A stretch of DNA of 64,000 bases from Flavobacterium sp. SLB02 (GTDB lineage: Bacteria; Bacteroidota; Bacteroidia; Flavobacteriales; Flavobacteriaceae): assembly GCF_009664855.1 (NCBI RefSeq), contig NZ_CP045928.1, positions 2,621,688-2,685,687 on the forward strand. Reading direction: 5' to 3'. The notes below the pieces were generated by a model. That model was not told the origin of the DNA. It searched no databases and was given only the letters and a program-made list of their open reading frames with translations. This document shows, piece by piece, positions 44,701 through 53,405 of this stretch (its first letter is position 1; each line of letters starts with the position of its first letter). The position numbers and the translations under genes are program-made.

Positions 44701-47700
44701 ACTACAACTCAAAGCGTTACTCTAACAGAACCAGCTGCTTTAGTAGCTTCTGTGGGAGGTCAAAATAATGTTACCTGCAACGGTCTTAACAATGGATCTG
44801 CAACCGTAATAGCAACTGGCGGAACCGGAACTTATACCTACGCTTGGTCACCATCAGGTGGAACGGCTGATACTGCAACAGGACTTAGCCCGGGTGTTTA
44901 CACAGTAATCGTAACAGATGCAAACAATTGTACTGCAACTCAATCTTTCACAATTACAGAACCAGCTGTTTTAACTGCTACCATTACAGGTCAAACTGAT
45001 GTTACTTGTAATGGTCAGGCAAATGGATCCGCAACGGTAACAGCAACTGGCGGAACAGGTTTATATACTTATGCATGGTCTCCATCAGGTGGAACGGCTG
45101 ATACTGCAACAGGACTTAGTGGCGGAACTTACACCGTAACCATTACTGATGTTAATAATTGTGCAACAACTCAAAGTGTTACTATAACTGAGCCTAATGC
45201 TCTTACTGCTACAATAGCCCCAACAAACGTGAGCTGTAACGGAGGAACTACAGGAGCTGCAACAGTAACTGCAACTGGAGGAACTGGAACTTATACTTAC
45301 GCTTGGGCACCTTCTGGAGGAACTGCTGCAACGGCAACACAACTTACTGCGGGAACTTATGTCGTAACGGTTACAGATGCTAATAGCTGTACTACAACTC
45401 AAAGTGTTACTATAACTCAACCAGCTGCTTTAATTGCTTCTGTGGGAGGTCAAAGTGATGTTACCTGCAACGGTCTTAACAATGGATCTGCAAACGTAAT
45501 AGCAACTGGCGGAACCGGAACTTATACCTACGCTTGGTCTCCATCAGGTGGAACGGCTGATACAGCAACAGGACTTAGCCCAGGTGTTTACACAGTAACC
45601 GTAACAGATACAAACAATTGTACTGCAAATCAAAGTTTTATAATTACACAACCTGCTGTTTTAACTGCTTCTATTACTGGTCAAACTGATGTTACTTGTA
45701 ATGGTCAGGCAAATGGATCTGCAACTGTAACAGCAACTGGAGGAACCGGAACCTATACTTATCTATGGTCTCCATCAGGAGGAAATGCTGCAACTGCAAC
45801 AGGACTTAGTGGCGGAACTTATACCGTAACCGTTACTGATGCTAATAGCTGTACTACAACTCAAAGTGTTACGATAACTGAGCCTAATGCTCTTAGTGCT
45901 ACAATAGCTCCAACAAATGTGAGTTGTAACGGTGGAACTACAGGAGCTGCAACCGTAACCGCAACTGGAGGATCTGGTACCTATACATATTCATGGTCAC
46001 CTTCTGGAGGAACTGCTGCAACGGCAACAGGACTTACTGCGGGAACTTATACAGTAACTGTTACTGATGCTAATAGCTGTACTACAACTCAAAGCGTTAC
46101 TGTAACTGAACCAAGCTTAATCGTTGCTTCTATTACAACCAAAACAGATGTTACTTGTAATGGTGCAAGTAATGGATCTGCAACGGTAACTGCAACTGGA
46201 GGAACTGGCGCATATACTTATGTATGGGCTCCATCAGGTGGAAACGCAGCAACGGCAACAGGACTTAATATTGGAATTTACACCGTAACAGTAACTGATG
46301 TTAATGGATGTAGTGCAACACAAAACGTTACAATCAGTGAGCCATCTGCCTTAACTGCAACAACTACACAAACAGATGTAACTTGTATGGGAGCAACTGA
46401 TGGATCTGCAAGTGTAACTGCAACCGGAGGAACTGGTACATATACTTATGCATGGTCTCCATCAGGTGGAAACGCTGCAACTGCAACTGGTCTTATCGCA
46501 GGAAATTACACTGTAACAATTACCGATGCAAACGGATGTTCAGTGACAAAATCACTAAGCATAATAACAATTCCTGATGTAACAGCGCCAGTGCCTAATT
46601 TAGCAACATTGCCAACTATCACTGCTAGCTGTTCAATTACAGCGGCTCAAATTCCTGTTCCAACAGCAACTGACAACTGTGCAGGAATTATAAATGCTAC
46701 CACAACTAGTCCTTTAAGCTACACAGCTGTGGGAACTTATACCATCACATGGACTTATGATGACGGACATGGAAATACTTCATCTCAAAATCAAACGATT
46801 AATGTAACAGCTTCATCTTTAGATCAGGTAACTTTTAGCAATGCTGAATATACTTTTGATGGAAATCTTCATAGCCTGCAAGTTGAAAATCTTCCTGCCG
46901 GAGCTTCTGTAGCGTATACTATTACACCAACGGCAAGTACACAAAATGGTGCAATAAATGCTGGTATTTATACTGTTACTGCAATAGTTTCACCTTCAGC
47001 AAGTACGCCAAATTGTTTACCAATTACACTTACTGCGCAACTTACTATCAATAAAGCGCCTCAACAAATTACTTTTGATGCAATTCCTGCAAAAATTCTT
47101 GGAGCAAATAATAACTTCAACTTAGAAGCAACTTCTAGTTCAGGTTTGCCAATTCGTTACTCTTTTACATATACTTCTGCCCTGCCACCTGCAAATGTTT
47201 CGGCAATTGGGTTAGTTAATTTGTTAAGATCTGGCGATTTAGTAATTGTAGCACATCAGGATGGTAATGAAAACTATTTACCTGCTGCGAATGTGGAACA
47301 AGTTCTTGTTATTAAAAACAATGATATAACGATTCCAAAAATTACGCTTGGAAGTAAAGTATACCAAAATCCCGCTAAGGAAATTAAATATTTGATGGAA
47401 TGTGGTGAAAACAATCCAAATGTTGCCTTCTCAAATGAAACCGGAGCAACATTCACACCTTCTGCCAATTTTACTATTACAACTCCTAAACCGGGAATTT
47501 ATACGCAAAATGTTACTGTTACTTCACAAGACGGAACAGCAACGGCTATGTATGCTTTAACTATAGAAAAGCCATTTGGTTTCTATGATATTGTTCATCA
47601 AAAATTCAACAATGTATTGCTAATCAATAACAATCCTCAAACCAATGGAGGTTATGAATTTGTTTCGTACCAATGGTTTAAAAATGGGCAATTGGTAGGA

Positions 47701-48087
47701 ACAGGTCAATATTATTCAGCGGGAGATGATTTAGCGAATTCATTAGATACTTCTGCCGACTATAGTGTAAAAATGACCACCAAAGACGGAAAAACACTTC
47801 AGACTTGTAGTGCCAAAATTACGACTCAAAAATCGTTGGTGGCCAGACTTTATCCTAACCCAATTCAAACAGGACAAGTGATTACGGTCGAAGCAGATTT
47901 CCCTGCAGAAGAATTAGAAAACATGCAAATTAGCCTGTATTCTGTTTCGGGTCAATTGATAAAAACATTGAAATCATCTACGGTAAGAACTGAAGTTCAG
48001 TTACCTGATGCTGAGAGTAATATGTATGTTGTAGTTATTGAAACTGCCAATATCAAGAAAACGCTAAAAGTAATTGTAAATAAATAA
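38797..48087 (+). CDS. Giant SprB-repeat adhesin with T9SS type A sorting domain
   Basis: About 3,096 aa from the ATG at 38797, which begins a signal peptide (KKFLNIALFLGIFLQSYIV, NSQ). Domain order: an N-terminal beta domain (LANGDLIFTGYDSNFS), an Ig-like unit (GYQWQENTGSGF), one SprB repeat, five more Ig/PKD-like units (39598-41520 in DNA terms), then 22 contiguous SprB repeats of ~76 aa (about 41525-46570). Each repeat has a TCNG...GSATVTATGGTGTYTY pattern and TEP/TQP ends. After these come a HYR-like domain (AVGTYTITWTYDDGHGN), an MBG-like unit (YTVTAIVSPS) and a C-terminal LYPNP...KVIVNK type A sorting domain. SprB-type repeats occur in the gliding adhesin of Flavobacterium johnsoniae. 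A surface adhesin moved by the gliding machinery, or a biofilm adhesin, is likely. Confidence 0.9.
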   Translation: MEHFYSQIKKFLNIALFLGIFLQSYIVNSQTLANGDLIFTGYDSNFSQTDGGDVFSFVLLTPIPAGTVINFTDRGYFETLTWQVVSGTEGSISWTSGTAIAAGTEVMIKGMTASTYNVATGATTTNGTVVITEGTMTNGLNLSFTGDQVIAFQGGAGSVTGSGVTLISGLHYFRCATAPGTSQATWDPDACANGTNGSIRPPALIAGTSAFYTGGSTPSAAKFNLSSTDPITTIAQIRTAVMNPSNWTLSAISLAMPSAAPFLGTPPAITGNPPNRTLCIGGTTTFPITATNASGYQWQENTGSGFANLSNTAPYSGVTSATLTITGVTAAMSGYTYRCIASGTGTATSNPATLTVPSTTVITTAQSNVTCNGGNNGSATVSASGSFPPYTYLWSSSAGTAATATNLTAGTYTVTATDNIGCPTPYTVTITEPTLAASSPSITTQPASYSACTGSTASFTVAATNTATYQWQVDNGSGYANITNGGASPNYSGSNTANLSISSITSGMNGYSYRVVLTSSCSNTIASNGLAQLNVTSLPVATAIPASASICSGTSPNIALTSAPGGATFSWTVVTTSGTVTGASASSGTSINQTLTGNGIVTYTVTPSLNSCSGTPITVVITVNPLPSIAAQPSASTICAGANTTFSVTATNATGYQWQVDQGAGFSNISNGAPYSGATTATLTITGATTGLNGYVYRAVATGTCIPNAVSNAAALTINSAPGITTQPSASTICVGANATFSVTASGATGYQWQVDQGAGFSNIANGAPYSGATTATLTITGATVGLNGYVYRVVATGACTPDAVSNTAALTINSAPAITTQPSNSITCLGTNATFTVAASNATGYQWQVNQGAGFFNIPNIAPYSGATTATLTITGVTADMDGYVYRVVTTGLCTPAATSSARTLTIPIIIAGASQTNIACNGVATGIATVSPTGGTAPYTFLWSNNAITSSISGLTAGTYSVTIKDANQCEKIQNFTITEPPVLVASQGAINNVSCNGGSNGTATVNVTGGTGIGSYTYSWAPTGGSAATASGLAAGTYTVTVTDANSCQKTLPFTITEPAALAVTSSQVDILCNGSATGSATLNATGGTGTGTYTYSWAPSGGTAATATGLTAGTYTVTITDANSCSTTKSITITEPLTPLTASQGTTVNVNCYGQTTGSATVNVTGGTGSYSYSWAPSGGTGATASGLSAGNYTVTIFDDNGCMTSQNFNISQPGAALSASTSSTGVSCYNGSNGTASVTVSGGTPNYTYSWAPSGGTADTATGLTAGNYTCTITDSKGCILIQPVTVSGPSALSSTIAKVDVSCNGGTNGSATVTASGGTGAYTYSWAPTGGNAATASGLPQGTYTVTVTDANSCFITQSVTIDQPASLTVIPSQTDVLCNGGATATATVTTSGGTLPYTYAWSPAGGTDATATGLSVGNYACMITDANGCTFTQFFAISEPPTLTSSITKIDATCLIGGQSTVSVNGGTLPYSYSWSPSGGNAATATGLSAGNYTVIVTDGNGCTTTQNTVIGTTNTLVATTSQTDVLCNGANTGSASVVPSGAPGPFSYVWAPSGGNSDTASNLTAGNYSVTITSANGCSIVKNFTITEPSALTVTPSQIDLLCNGGTTGQASVSVTGGTGAYTYAWSPSGGNAATATGLTAGTYMVTITDGNLCQTTQSFTITEPNALTATIAPTNVSCNGGTNGSATVTVSGGTGAYTYAWAPTGGTADTATGLSAGTYTVTITDANSCTTTQSVTLTEPAVLVASVGSQSDITCNGLNNGSATVNVTGGTGTYTYAWSPSGGTADTATGLSPGTYTVTVTDANSCTVNQSFTIIEPAVLTSSITGQTYILCNGGTTGSATVTAIGGTGAYTYSWSPSGGTADTATGLSAGTYTVTVTDAKSCTTTQSVTITEPNALTATIVPTNVSCNGGTTGAATVTATGGTGAYTYAWSPSGGTAATATELTAGTYIVTVTDANSCTTTQSVTLTEPAALVASVGGQNNVTCNGLNNGSATVIATGGTGTYTYAWSPSGGTADTATGLSPGVYTVIVTDANNCTATQSFTITEPAVLTATITGQTDVTCNGQANGSATVTATGGTGLYTYAWSPSGGTADTATGLSGGTYTVTITDVNNCATTQSVTITEPNALTATIAPTNVSCNGGTTGAATVTATGGTGTYTYAWAPSGGTAATATQLTAGTYVVTVTDANSCTTTQSVTITQPAALIASVGGQSDVTCNGLNNGSANVIATGGTGTYTYAWSPSGGTADTATGLSPGVYTVTVTDTNNCTANQSFIITQPAVLTASITGQTDVTCNGQANGSATVTATGGTGTYTYLWSPSGGNAATATGLSGGTYTVTVTDANSCTTTQSVTITEPNALSATIAPTNVSCNGGTTGAATVTATGGSGTYTYSWSPSGGTAATATGLTAGTYTVTVTDANSCTTTQSVTVTEPSLIVASITTKTDVTCNGASNGSATVTATGGTGAYTYVWAPSGGNAATATGLNIGIYTVTVTDVNGCSATQNVTISEPSALTATTTQTDVTCMGATDGSASVTATGGTGTYTYAWSPSGGNAATATGLIAGNYTVTITDANGCSVTKSLSIITIPDVTAPVPNLATLPTITASCSITAAQIPVPTATDNCAGIINATTTSPLSYTAVGTYTITWTYDDGHGNTSSQNQTINVTASSLDQVTFSNAEYTFDGNLHSLQVENLPAGASVAYTITPTASTQNGAINAGIYTVTAIVSPSASTPNCLPITLTAQLTINKAPQQITFDAIPAKILGANNNFNLEATSSSGLPIRYSFTYTSALPPANVSAIGLVNLLRSGDLVIVAHQDGNENYLPAANVEQVLVIKNNDITIPKITLGSKVYQNPAKEIKYLMECGENNPNVAFSNETGATFTPSANFTITTPKPGIYTQNVTVTSQDGTATAMYALTIEKPFGFYDIVHQKFNNVLLINNNPQTNGGYEFVSYQWFKNGQLVGTGQYYSAGDDLANSLDTSADYSVKMTTKDGKTLQTCSAKITTQKSLVARLYPNPIQTGQVITVEADFPAEELENMQISLYSVSGQLIKTLKSSTVRTEVQLPDAESNMYVVVIETANIKKTLKVIVNK
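43820..46100 (+). repeat. 690-bp higher-order tandem repeat inside the adhesin gene
   Basis: The word GAGCTGTAAC occurs at 43851, 44541 and 45231, and as GAGTTGTAAC at 45921, i.e. exactly 690 bp apart each time. The unit contains three SprB repeats (types TNVSCNGG, QSDVTCNGLNN, TGQTDVTCNGQ) in fixed order, 230 codons in all. About 3.3 units are present and are much more alike than the outer repeats, indicating recent in-frame duplication. Confidence 0.85.
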
Positions 48088-48092
48088 AACCT

Positions 48093-48120
48093 GTCAGTGC
48101 TATTTTCGAATAGCACTGGC
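48093..48120 (+). other. Stem-loop between adhesin and barrel genes
   Basis: GTCAGTGCTATT (48093-48104), loop TTCG, AATAGCACTGGC (48109-48120). The following run is A-rich, not T-rich, so it is not a normal terminator on this strand; it could be an mRNA-processing or stabilising hairpin separating levels of the two gene products. Confidence 0.55.
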
Positions 48121-48136
48121 ATTAAAAAAAAATAAG

Positions 48137-48988
48137 ATGAAAAAATATATACGAAACTATATAACATCAATATCCATCGTTACAGTAGTTTTAGGATCTT
48201 GCCTAAACAGTTACGGTCAGGATAGAAAGCAGGAATTATCAATAGCTGTGGGAGGACCGTTTTCATTTCTAAAATCTAATAATGGCGGAGAGCTAGTACC
48301 CGGAAACGGAATAAATGCAGGAATTCGATATTCTTATTACTTAAATGAAGGTTTAAGTATTGGTATTGGTGCCGAATATCAAACTTACAGTTCTGATGTG
48401 AAATATGGATTTTATGGCGGACAATATAACGCTGTTGATGCTGAAAATGAAGCTTTTCAATTTCGATACAAAGCAACAAATTTAAGAGAGCAACAAAAAT
48501 TAGGATACGTTAATATTCCAATTAATATTCAGTTTGAAACTCCCGGCGCTACAAAATTATATCTTGCAGCAGGAGCTAAAATAGGTTTTGCTACCACCGG
48601 AAGTTACGAAAGTACTTTCCAGAACCTTACTACAAGCGGCTATTATCCGCAATATAATGTAGAGCTGTTCAGCCCGGCATTTGCCGGGTTTAAGAATGTA
48701 AACAACTTAAAAACAAGTAAACAGGATCTGGATACAAAGGTGTCTTATTCTGCTACATTCGAAACTGGTTTGAAACAAAAAATTGGGGATCACAGCGCTA
48801 TCTACATCGGACTTTATTTAGACTACGGATTAAATAATATCTATGATAATAAAGGAAGCAAAAATCTGGTACAATACCATCCGGAATTACCTGTGCAGCT
48901 GCAATACAACAGCGTACTTGATACTTCTATTTCAAATGATATCAGATTGGTTTCTTATGGGCTTAAACTAAGATATGCTATTCGATAA
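48137..48988 (+). CDS. Outer-membrane beta-barrel protein (PorT/OmpA-barrel-like)
   Basis: A 283-aa exported protein; signal peptide to about residue 27 (VVLGSCLNSYGQ; a possible lipobox Cys lies inside the hydrophobic core, but the SYGQ end fits SPI). The mature part consists of amphipathic strands typical of an 8-10-strand barrel (GINAGIRYSYYLNEGLSIGIGAEYQTY; YVNIPINIQFE; AIYIGLYLDYGLNNIYD; IRLVSYGLKLRYAIR) ending in an aromatic/Arg C-terminus. There is no C-terminal OmpA peptidoglycan domain. It follows the adhesin by 49 bp. In gliding loci, adhesin genes are paired with membrane partners (SprF type); this is not a PorP/SprF homologue by eye, but the position suggests an anchoring or export partner. 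Confidence 0.75.
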   Translation: MKKYIRNYITSISIVTVVLGSCLNSYGQDRKQELSIAVGGPFSFLKSNNGGELVPGNGINAGIRYSYYLNEGLSIGIGAEYQTYSSDVKYGFYGGQYNAVDAENEAFQFRYKATNLREQQKLGYVNIPINIQFETPGATKLYLAAGAKIGFATTGSYESTFQNLTTSGYYPQYNVELFSPAFAGFKNVNNLKTSKQDLDTKVSYSATFETGLKQKIGDHSAIYIGLYLDYGLNNIYDNKGSKNLVQYHPELPVQLQYNSVLDTSISNDIRLVSYGLKLRYAIR

Positions 48989-49028
48989 ATCAAAATTTGA
49001 TCAGTGAGATAAGCTCATCAGTAGTAAT

Positions 49029-49068
49029 AAAAAAAATCCATTCGTTGCGGCGAATGGATTTTTTTTAT
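49029..49068. terminator. Bidirectional intrinsic terminator
   Basis: AATCCATTCG (49035-49044), loop TTGCGG, CGAATGGATT (49051-49060), with A-run before and T-run after. It serves the barrel gene (+) and the response regulator (-), and it reaches the stop codon of the latter. Confidence 0.9.
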
Positions 49069-49523
49069 TCAATTTTAACTGCTTTAATCTCGATCTTATT
49101 ATACTGGGCAATAGATTTTGGTTCATGCCAATATTCTATAATCGTCTTGATAACCTGCTTGAATTTATCATAGTCAAAAGGCTTCACAAAATAACTATGA
49201 GTAGGCAAAGAATAAGGATCGATTACAAAACTCTGCTCAAATAATGTGGTAAAAAACAAGTACGGACAATTGAATATCGTCCCTACTCCATTATTATCCG
49301 GATTCGTTTCCATTACTTTATAATTCATAACATTCAATAGTACAATATCAGAAAACACCAAAAAAGGTTTAATCTGATGGCGAAGCATATAATTACAAGC
49401 CGTTTCGGCAGTATTAAAATATAGAATTGGGTTCGCGTAGTTGAGTTCACTAAAAACCTCAATAAATAATTTACGGTCTTCCTGTTTATTTTCTATTACA
49501 ACTATAGGTCCTTTTTTATTCAT
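49065..49523 (-). CDS. Single-domain response regulator (CheY-like)
   Basis: A 152-aa protein with only a receiver domain. The N-terminal IVVIENKQEDRKLFIEVF has the acidic residues in an E-x3-ED pattern, VFSDIVLLNVMNYKVME supplies the phospho-acceptor Asp, a Thr lies in LFFTTLFEQS, and the conserved Lys is in HSYFVKPFDYDKFKQVI. It is longer than CheY (~120 aa) because of a loop around NPDNNGVGTIFNC and a short tail. No output domain or neighbouring kinase is present, so it probably acts through protein contact, for example with a hybrid kinase. It converges with the barrel gene at a shared terminator. Confidence 0.8.
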   Translation of the reverse strand: MNKKGPIVVIENKQEDRKLFIEVFSELNYANPILYFNTAETACNYMLRHQIKPFLVFSDIVLLNVMNYKVMETNPDNNGVGTIFNCPYLFFTTLFEQSFVIDPYSLPTHSYFVKPFDYDKFKQVIKTIIEYWHEPKSIAQYNKIEIKAVKIE

Positions 49524-49820
49524 AACAATAAGTTTAAATTCTGGTTTGCACGTGCGCTACTTCATGCAGTTTATTCTATTCAAATATTTTAAAAATTGAG
49601 CGAAAATTACTTACAAAATCTTCATTTCTCCTTATATAATTTTCATTTACCGCAATATGGTTAAGGATTTCTTTTGCTAAAAGCTAAAATGCTGTTAATT
49701 ATATAATTACTGTTTCAAATTTTATAAGTAAATACCACTACTTCATAACTAATTTTGAGTTACACATTTAGAATCAGGAAAATACATTTTGATTATCTAA
49801 TAATTTAATATCAAATAGCT
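49524..49820. other. Intergenic region, no feature seen
   Basis: AT-rich spacer between divergent genes; it must hold both promoters, but I see no clear -7 box pair or palindrome. Confidence 0.4.
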
Positions 49821-50309
49821 ATGAATACTTCAAACCATAAAACAAGACAAACTCATGGAAGTTACATCAAGGACGATCGCATTTTGCAGCCACAGCAAGA
49901 TGAGACTCGCTTAGAATCTGATACCACACAAAATGATATCTATGCTTCAAGTTACAATAGCAACGAAAGTTATGTTGATGAATATCAGAAACGAATGGAT
50001 GAAGAAGGAGATTATCATGACGATCAAATTTTAAATGAAGAGGAAGATCCGGATGATTTAGATGATAATTTCGAAGATGCACTGGACAGAGAAAATGAAG
50101 ACGACGATTATTTTGAAGAAGATGATCTCGACGAAGAGCTTGACGAAAGTGATTTAGATGATGATCTTATAGAAGATTATGACGAAAATGATCGTGAGCC
50201 GGACAGTTTCACTACCGAAAAATTAAAACAGGACGAACTCGATCAGGAATACGATATCGATCAGGATCTTGAAGAAAAAGATCCCGTAAACAAACCCAGA
50301 GAGTTTTAA
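49821..50309 (+). CDS. Highly acidic low-complexity protein
   Basis: Not recognised by family. 162 aa, with Asp and Glu making up most of the C-terminal 110 residues (NEEEDPDDLDDNFEDALDRE, DDDYFEEDDLDEELDESD). The N-terminal 50 residues are polar (TSNHKTRQTHGSYIKDDR). There is no signal peptide or hydrophobic segment, so it is probably cytoplasmic and intrinsically disordered. Possible roles are a DNA mimic, chaperone-like or ion-binding protein; none is supported by a motif. Base composition stays in frame with regular codon use, so it is a real gene. A terminator follows and the next genes are a membrane protein and LigD. Confidence 0.7.
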   Translation: MNTSNHKTRQTHGSYIKDDRILQPQQDETRLESDTTQNDIYASSYNSNESYVDEYQKRMDEEGDYHDDQILNEEEDPDDLDDNFEDALDRENEDDDYFEEDDLDEELDESDLDDDLIEDYDENDREPDSFTTEKLKQDELDQEYDIDQDLEEKDPVNKPREF

Positions 50310-50325
50310 TAAAAGCTTTACTCAG

Positions 50326-50360
50326 ATAAACCATTCTCTCGTGAATGGTTTATTTTATTT
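50326..50360 (+). terminator. Intrinsic terminator after the acidic-protein gene
   Basis: ATAAACCATTC (50326-50336), loop TCTCGT, GAATGGTTTAT (50343-50353), then tttattt. Confidence 0.8.
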
Positions 50361-50383
50361 CTCATAAATCAAATCAGCTTATC

Positions 50384-50866
50384 ATGGATATCTATACTTT
50401 TTTTCAATTAGTAATTGTTACAATCGCAGCCACAACGGCCATGACTTTATTCAGTTATATTGTATCAGCAAGTTTTCGGGAATTGTACAAAGAACCCGTT
50501 TTATTAACTTTTATGTTAAGCAAACTCAAACTCGAATTATCCAATAAGGTAAAAGAAACATTAGCCTGGTTATTGCATTATTTTATAGGTTTTCTTTTTG
50601 TCCTGGCCTATTATTTTTTATGGGTAAACGACATTTTACCTATTTCTTTTCTAACGGCCTTTTTACTGGGTTTTGTTAGCGGAATCATTGGCATTATTGG
50701 CTGGATGATTATGTTTAAAATGAGTGATCATCAACCTAAAATCGATTTTAAAGGCTATTATTTTCAGTTGCTTCTCGCCCATATCATTTTCGGTCTTGTT
50801 GCAACAGGTATTTATACTCTTTCATTAACTGTTTTAATCTTAACAAACGCTCATGTCACTGTCTAA
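50384..50866 (+). CDS. Hypothetical four-helix membrane protein upstream of ligD
   Basis: A 160-aa integral membrane protein started at the ATG at 50384, since the upstream ATG (50345) falls inside the preceding terminator. Four hydrophobic helices are visible: FQLVIVTIAATTAMTLFSYI, LLHYFIGFLFVLAYYFLWV, FLLGFVSGIIGIIGWMIMF and LLLAHIIFGLVATGIYTLSL. Loops carry basic residues (KLKLELSNKVKETL). No catalytic motif is seen. Its end overlaps the ligD start by 14 bp, so the two are probably co-translated; the meaning of a membrane protein coupled to a DNA ligase is not known. Confidence 0.7.
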   Translation: MDIYTFFQLVIVTIAATTAMTLFSYIVSASFRELYKEPVLLTFMLSKLKLELSNKVKETLAWLLHYFIGFLFVLAYYFLWVNDILPISFLTAFLLGFVSGIIGIIGWMIMFKMSDHQPKIDFKGYYFQLLLAHIIFGLVATGIYTLSLTVLILTNAHVTV

Positions 50867-53405
50867 ATACAATCAAAAAAGAGATTTTAAACAAACTCAG
50901 GAACCAAAAGGTAAAGTCGAAAAATCGGCAAGCCAATTGATTTTTGTGGTACAAAAACATGCCGCTTCGCATTTGCATTACGACTTTAGATTAGAAATGG
51001 ATGGTGTGCTGAAAAGCTGGGCGATTCCTAAAGGTCCGTCTATGAATCCTGATGATAAACGTTTGGCAATGATGGTCGAAGATCATCCGTACAGTTATAA
51101 AGATTTTGAAGGCACAATTCCCGCAGGAAATTACGGTGCCGGAAATGTTATTGTTTGGGATAATGGTACTTATACGCCAGATGAACCAACGCCAAACCCT
51201 GAAAAAACCTTATTGGCAGATCTTAAAAAAGGTCATTTAAGTTTTGTTTTAAAAGGAAAAAAACTAAAAGGAGAATTCTCATTAATCAAACTAAAAGGCA
51301 AACAGGAAAATGCCTGGTTACTCATAAAAAAACACGATCCTCATGCTACAGAAAGTGATATCTTAAATAAAAATAAATCGGTTATATCTGAAAGGACTCT
51401 GGAAGAATTAGAAAAAAAATCCAAAAAAATGGATGAGAAAGCAAATGAAAAAAAAGCTTCAAGAAAAAATCATTCCTCAACTGAAACGCCTGCCGTTTTT
51501 ATCAAACCCATGTTAGCCAATACCAAAGAAAAAGCGTTTGATGACAGTAATTGGGTATTCGAAAACAAATACGATGGCTACAGGGCGATTTCTGTAATTA
51601 ATCCTGCTGATATACAATTATTTAGCCGAAATGAATTATCTTTTAATGCCAATTTTAAACCTATAGCAGATGAATTACAAAAAATAGATCATATTGCAGT
51701 TTTAGACGGTGAAATTGTTGTGGAAGACGAAAACGGAAAAGCCAATTTTCAGCTACTTCAAAACTATCTGAAAACAGGTTTTGGAACTTTGAAATATTAT
51801 GTTTTTGATCTTCTTAATTTAGATGGAAACCTCATCACTGATTTATCACTGCTCGAAAGAAAGGAACTGCTTAAAATTTTATTCAATAAATATGATTTTA
51901 AAAATATTTATTACTCAGAACATACCGTAGAGAAAGGGTTGAAACAATTCGATCTTTCGATAAAAAATAAAGGCGAAGGTATTGTTGCCAAAAAAGCCGA
52001 TAGTACTTATATCCCCAATAAAAGAAGCAGCTACTGGCTTAAAATTAAAATTTCGAATGAAGAAGAAGCCATTATTATTGGAATTACCGAACCCAAAAAA
52101 TCCAGAAAATATTTTGGAGCCATTTTACTGGGGCAATATTACGGCAAAAGGCTTCAGTTTATAGGAAAGTGCGGAACCGGTTTTACAGATTCGACCCTAA
52201 AAGAGTTGTATACAAAACTGCAGCCGCATTTTGTGAATGAATCTCCGCTTAGCGAAAAAATTGCACTAAGGGATGAAATTCAATGGGTGAAACCAAAGCT
52301 GGTCTGTCAGGTTAAATTCTCAGAATGGACAAATGACAAGCATTTAAGACATCCTGTATATCTGGGTTTAAGAATAGATAAAAAAGCATCGGAAGTTTTT
52401 GTTCCATCTAATATTAAATCAAATAATGCAATCGAAAAAGATGTAAAAGAAGATACCTTGAAAGAGAAACCAACTCCCTCAACAGAAAACGATTACGATT
52501 TAAAAATAGGAAAAACTACTTTGCATTTGACCAATCAAAACAAGATTTATTTTCCTGATGATGGTATTACCAAAGGAGAAATTGTACAGTATTATAATGA
52601 GGTAGCCGATTTAATTCTTCCCTATCTTAAAGATCGTCCGCAATCTATGAATCGTTTTCCTAACGGAATCAATGCGCCCGGATTTTATCAAAAAGATGTC
52701 GACGTAGATAAAGTTCCGTCCTGGCTCAAAACCAAAAAAATCTTTTCAGAATCGAATGAAGAATATCTCAATTACCTGATTTGTAATGATAGGGCAACTT
52801 TGCTTTATATGGCCAATTTAGGCTGCATCGAAATGAATCCGTGGAATTCTACAATCAAACACGTCGAAAATCCGGACTGGCTTGTGATTGATATTGATCC
52901 TGAAAAAGATGACTTTGCAGAAGTTGTAAAAACGGCTCTAACCGTAAAAGAAGTTCTCGATGAACTCGAAACCGATTGTTATTGCAAAACTTCAGGCGCT
53001 ACCGGATTACACGTTTACATTCCGCTAGGCGCGCAATACGATTACGATTCTATTAAAATCTTTGGCGAATTACTGGCTACCGAAATTCATTCGCGTTTAC
53101 CCAAAACAACCTCTTTAGAACGAAGTATCAAAAAAAGAAACCATAAAATTTATATTGATTATCTACAAAACCGACGCGGGCAAACTCTGGCATCGCCTTA
53201 TTCTGTAAGGCCTAAGCCGGGAGCAACAGTTTCGACCCCATTAGAATGGAGCGAAGTAAATTCGAAACTGCATCCATCCCAATTTACTATCAAAAATGTG
53301 CTGAAACGTTTTGAGAAAAAAGGAGATTTATGGCAGCCCGTTTTAGGAAAAGGTGCTAATATTAAAAAGATATTACACAAACTGGAAAACAAAAATCCTC
53401 ATTAA
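50853..53405 (+). CDS. ligD: Multidomain ATP-dependent DNA ligase LigD (PE-Lig-Pol)
   Basis: An 850-aa bacterial non-homologous end-joining ligase. The order is PE, ligase, polymerase. The 3'-phosphoesterase domain, ~1-165, has the [20 protein letters not shown] motif with His, Asp and Arg, then KGPS. The adenylylating ligase domain, ~215-510, has the nucleophile Lys in [16 protein letters not shown] and [14 protein letters not shown] near its OB half. The primase-like polymerase domain, ~555-850, has [10 protein letters not shown] (metal Asp pair) and [15 protein letters not shown] Lys/Glu-rich linker (residues ~175-210) joins PE and ligase. It works with Ku, encoded immediately downstream on the opposite strand; the two stop codons overlap. 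Confidence 0.95.
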   Translation: MSLSKYNQKRDFKQTQEPKGKVEKSASQLIFVVQKHAASHLHYDFRLEMDGVLKSWAIPKGPSMNPDDKRLAMMVEDHPYSYKDFEGTIPAGNYGAGNVIVWDNGTYTPDEPTPNPEKTLLADLKKGHLSFVLKGKKLKGEFSLIKLKGKQENAWLLIKKHDPHATESDILNKNKSVISERTLEELEKKSKKMDEKANEKKASRKNHSSTETPAVFIKPMLANTKEKAFDDSNWVFENKYDGYRAISVINPADIQLFSRNELSFNANFKPIADELQKIDHIAVLDGEIVVEDENGKANFQLLQNYLKTGFGTLKYYVFDLLNLDGNLITDLSLLERKELLKILFNKYDFKNIYYSEHTVEKGLKQFDLSIKNKGEGIVAKKADSTYIPNKRSSYWLKIKISNEEEAIIIGITEPKKSRKYFGAILLGQYYGKRLQFIGKCGTGFTDSTLKELYTKLQPHFVNESPLSEKIALRDEIQWVKPKLVCQVKFSEWTNDKHLRHPVYLGLRIDKKASEVFVPSNIKSNNAIEKDVKEDTLKEKPTPSTENDYDLKIGKTTLHLTNQNKIYFPDDGITKGEIVQYYNEVADLILPYLKDRPQSMNRFPNGINAPGFYQKDVDVDKVPSWLKTKKIFSESNEEYLNYLICNDRATLLYMANLGCIEMNPWNSTIKHVENPDWLVIDIDPEKDDFAEVVKTALTVKEVLDELETDCYCKTSGATGLHVYIPLGAQYDYDSIKIFGELLATEIHSRLPKTTSLERSIKKRNHKIYIDYLQNRRGQTLASPYSVRPKPGATVSTPLEWSEVNSKLHPSQFTIKNVLKRFEKKGDLWQPVLGKGANIKKILHKLENKNPH

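Noticed and set aside
43777..45420. Cys/Ser-rich minus-strand ORFs inside the adhesin gene
   Set aside because: They are mirror translations of the SprB repeat DNA (repeated CSSRS-type words) with no signals of their own.
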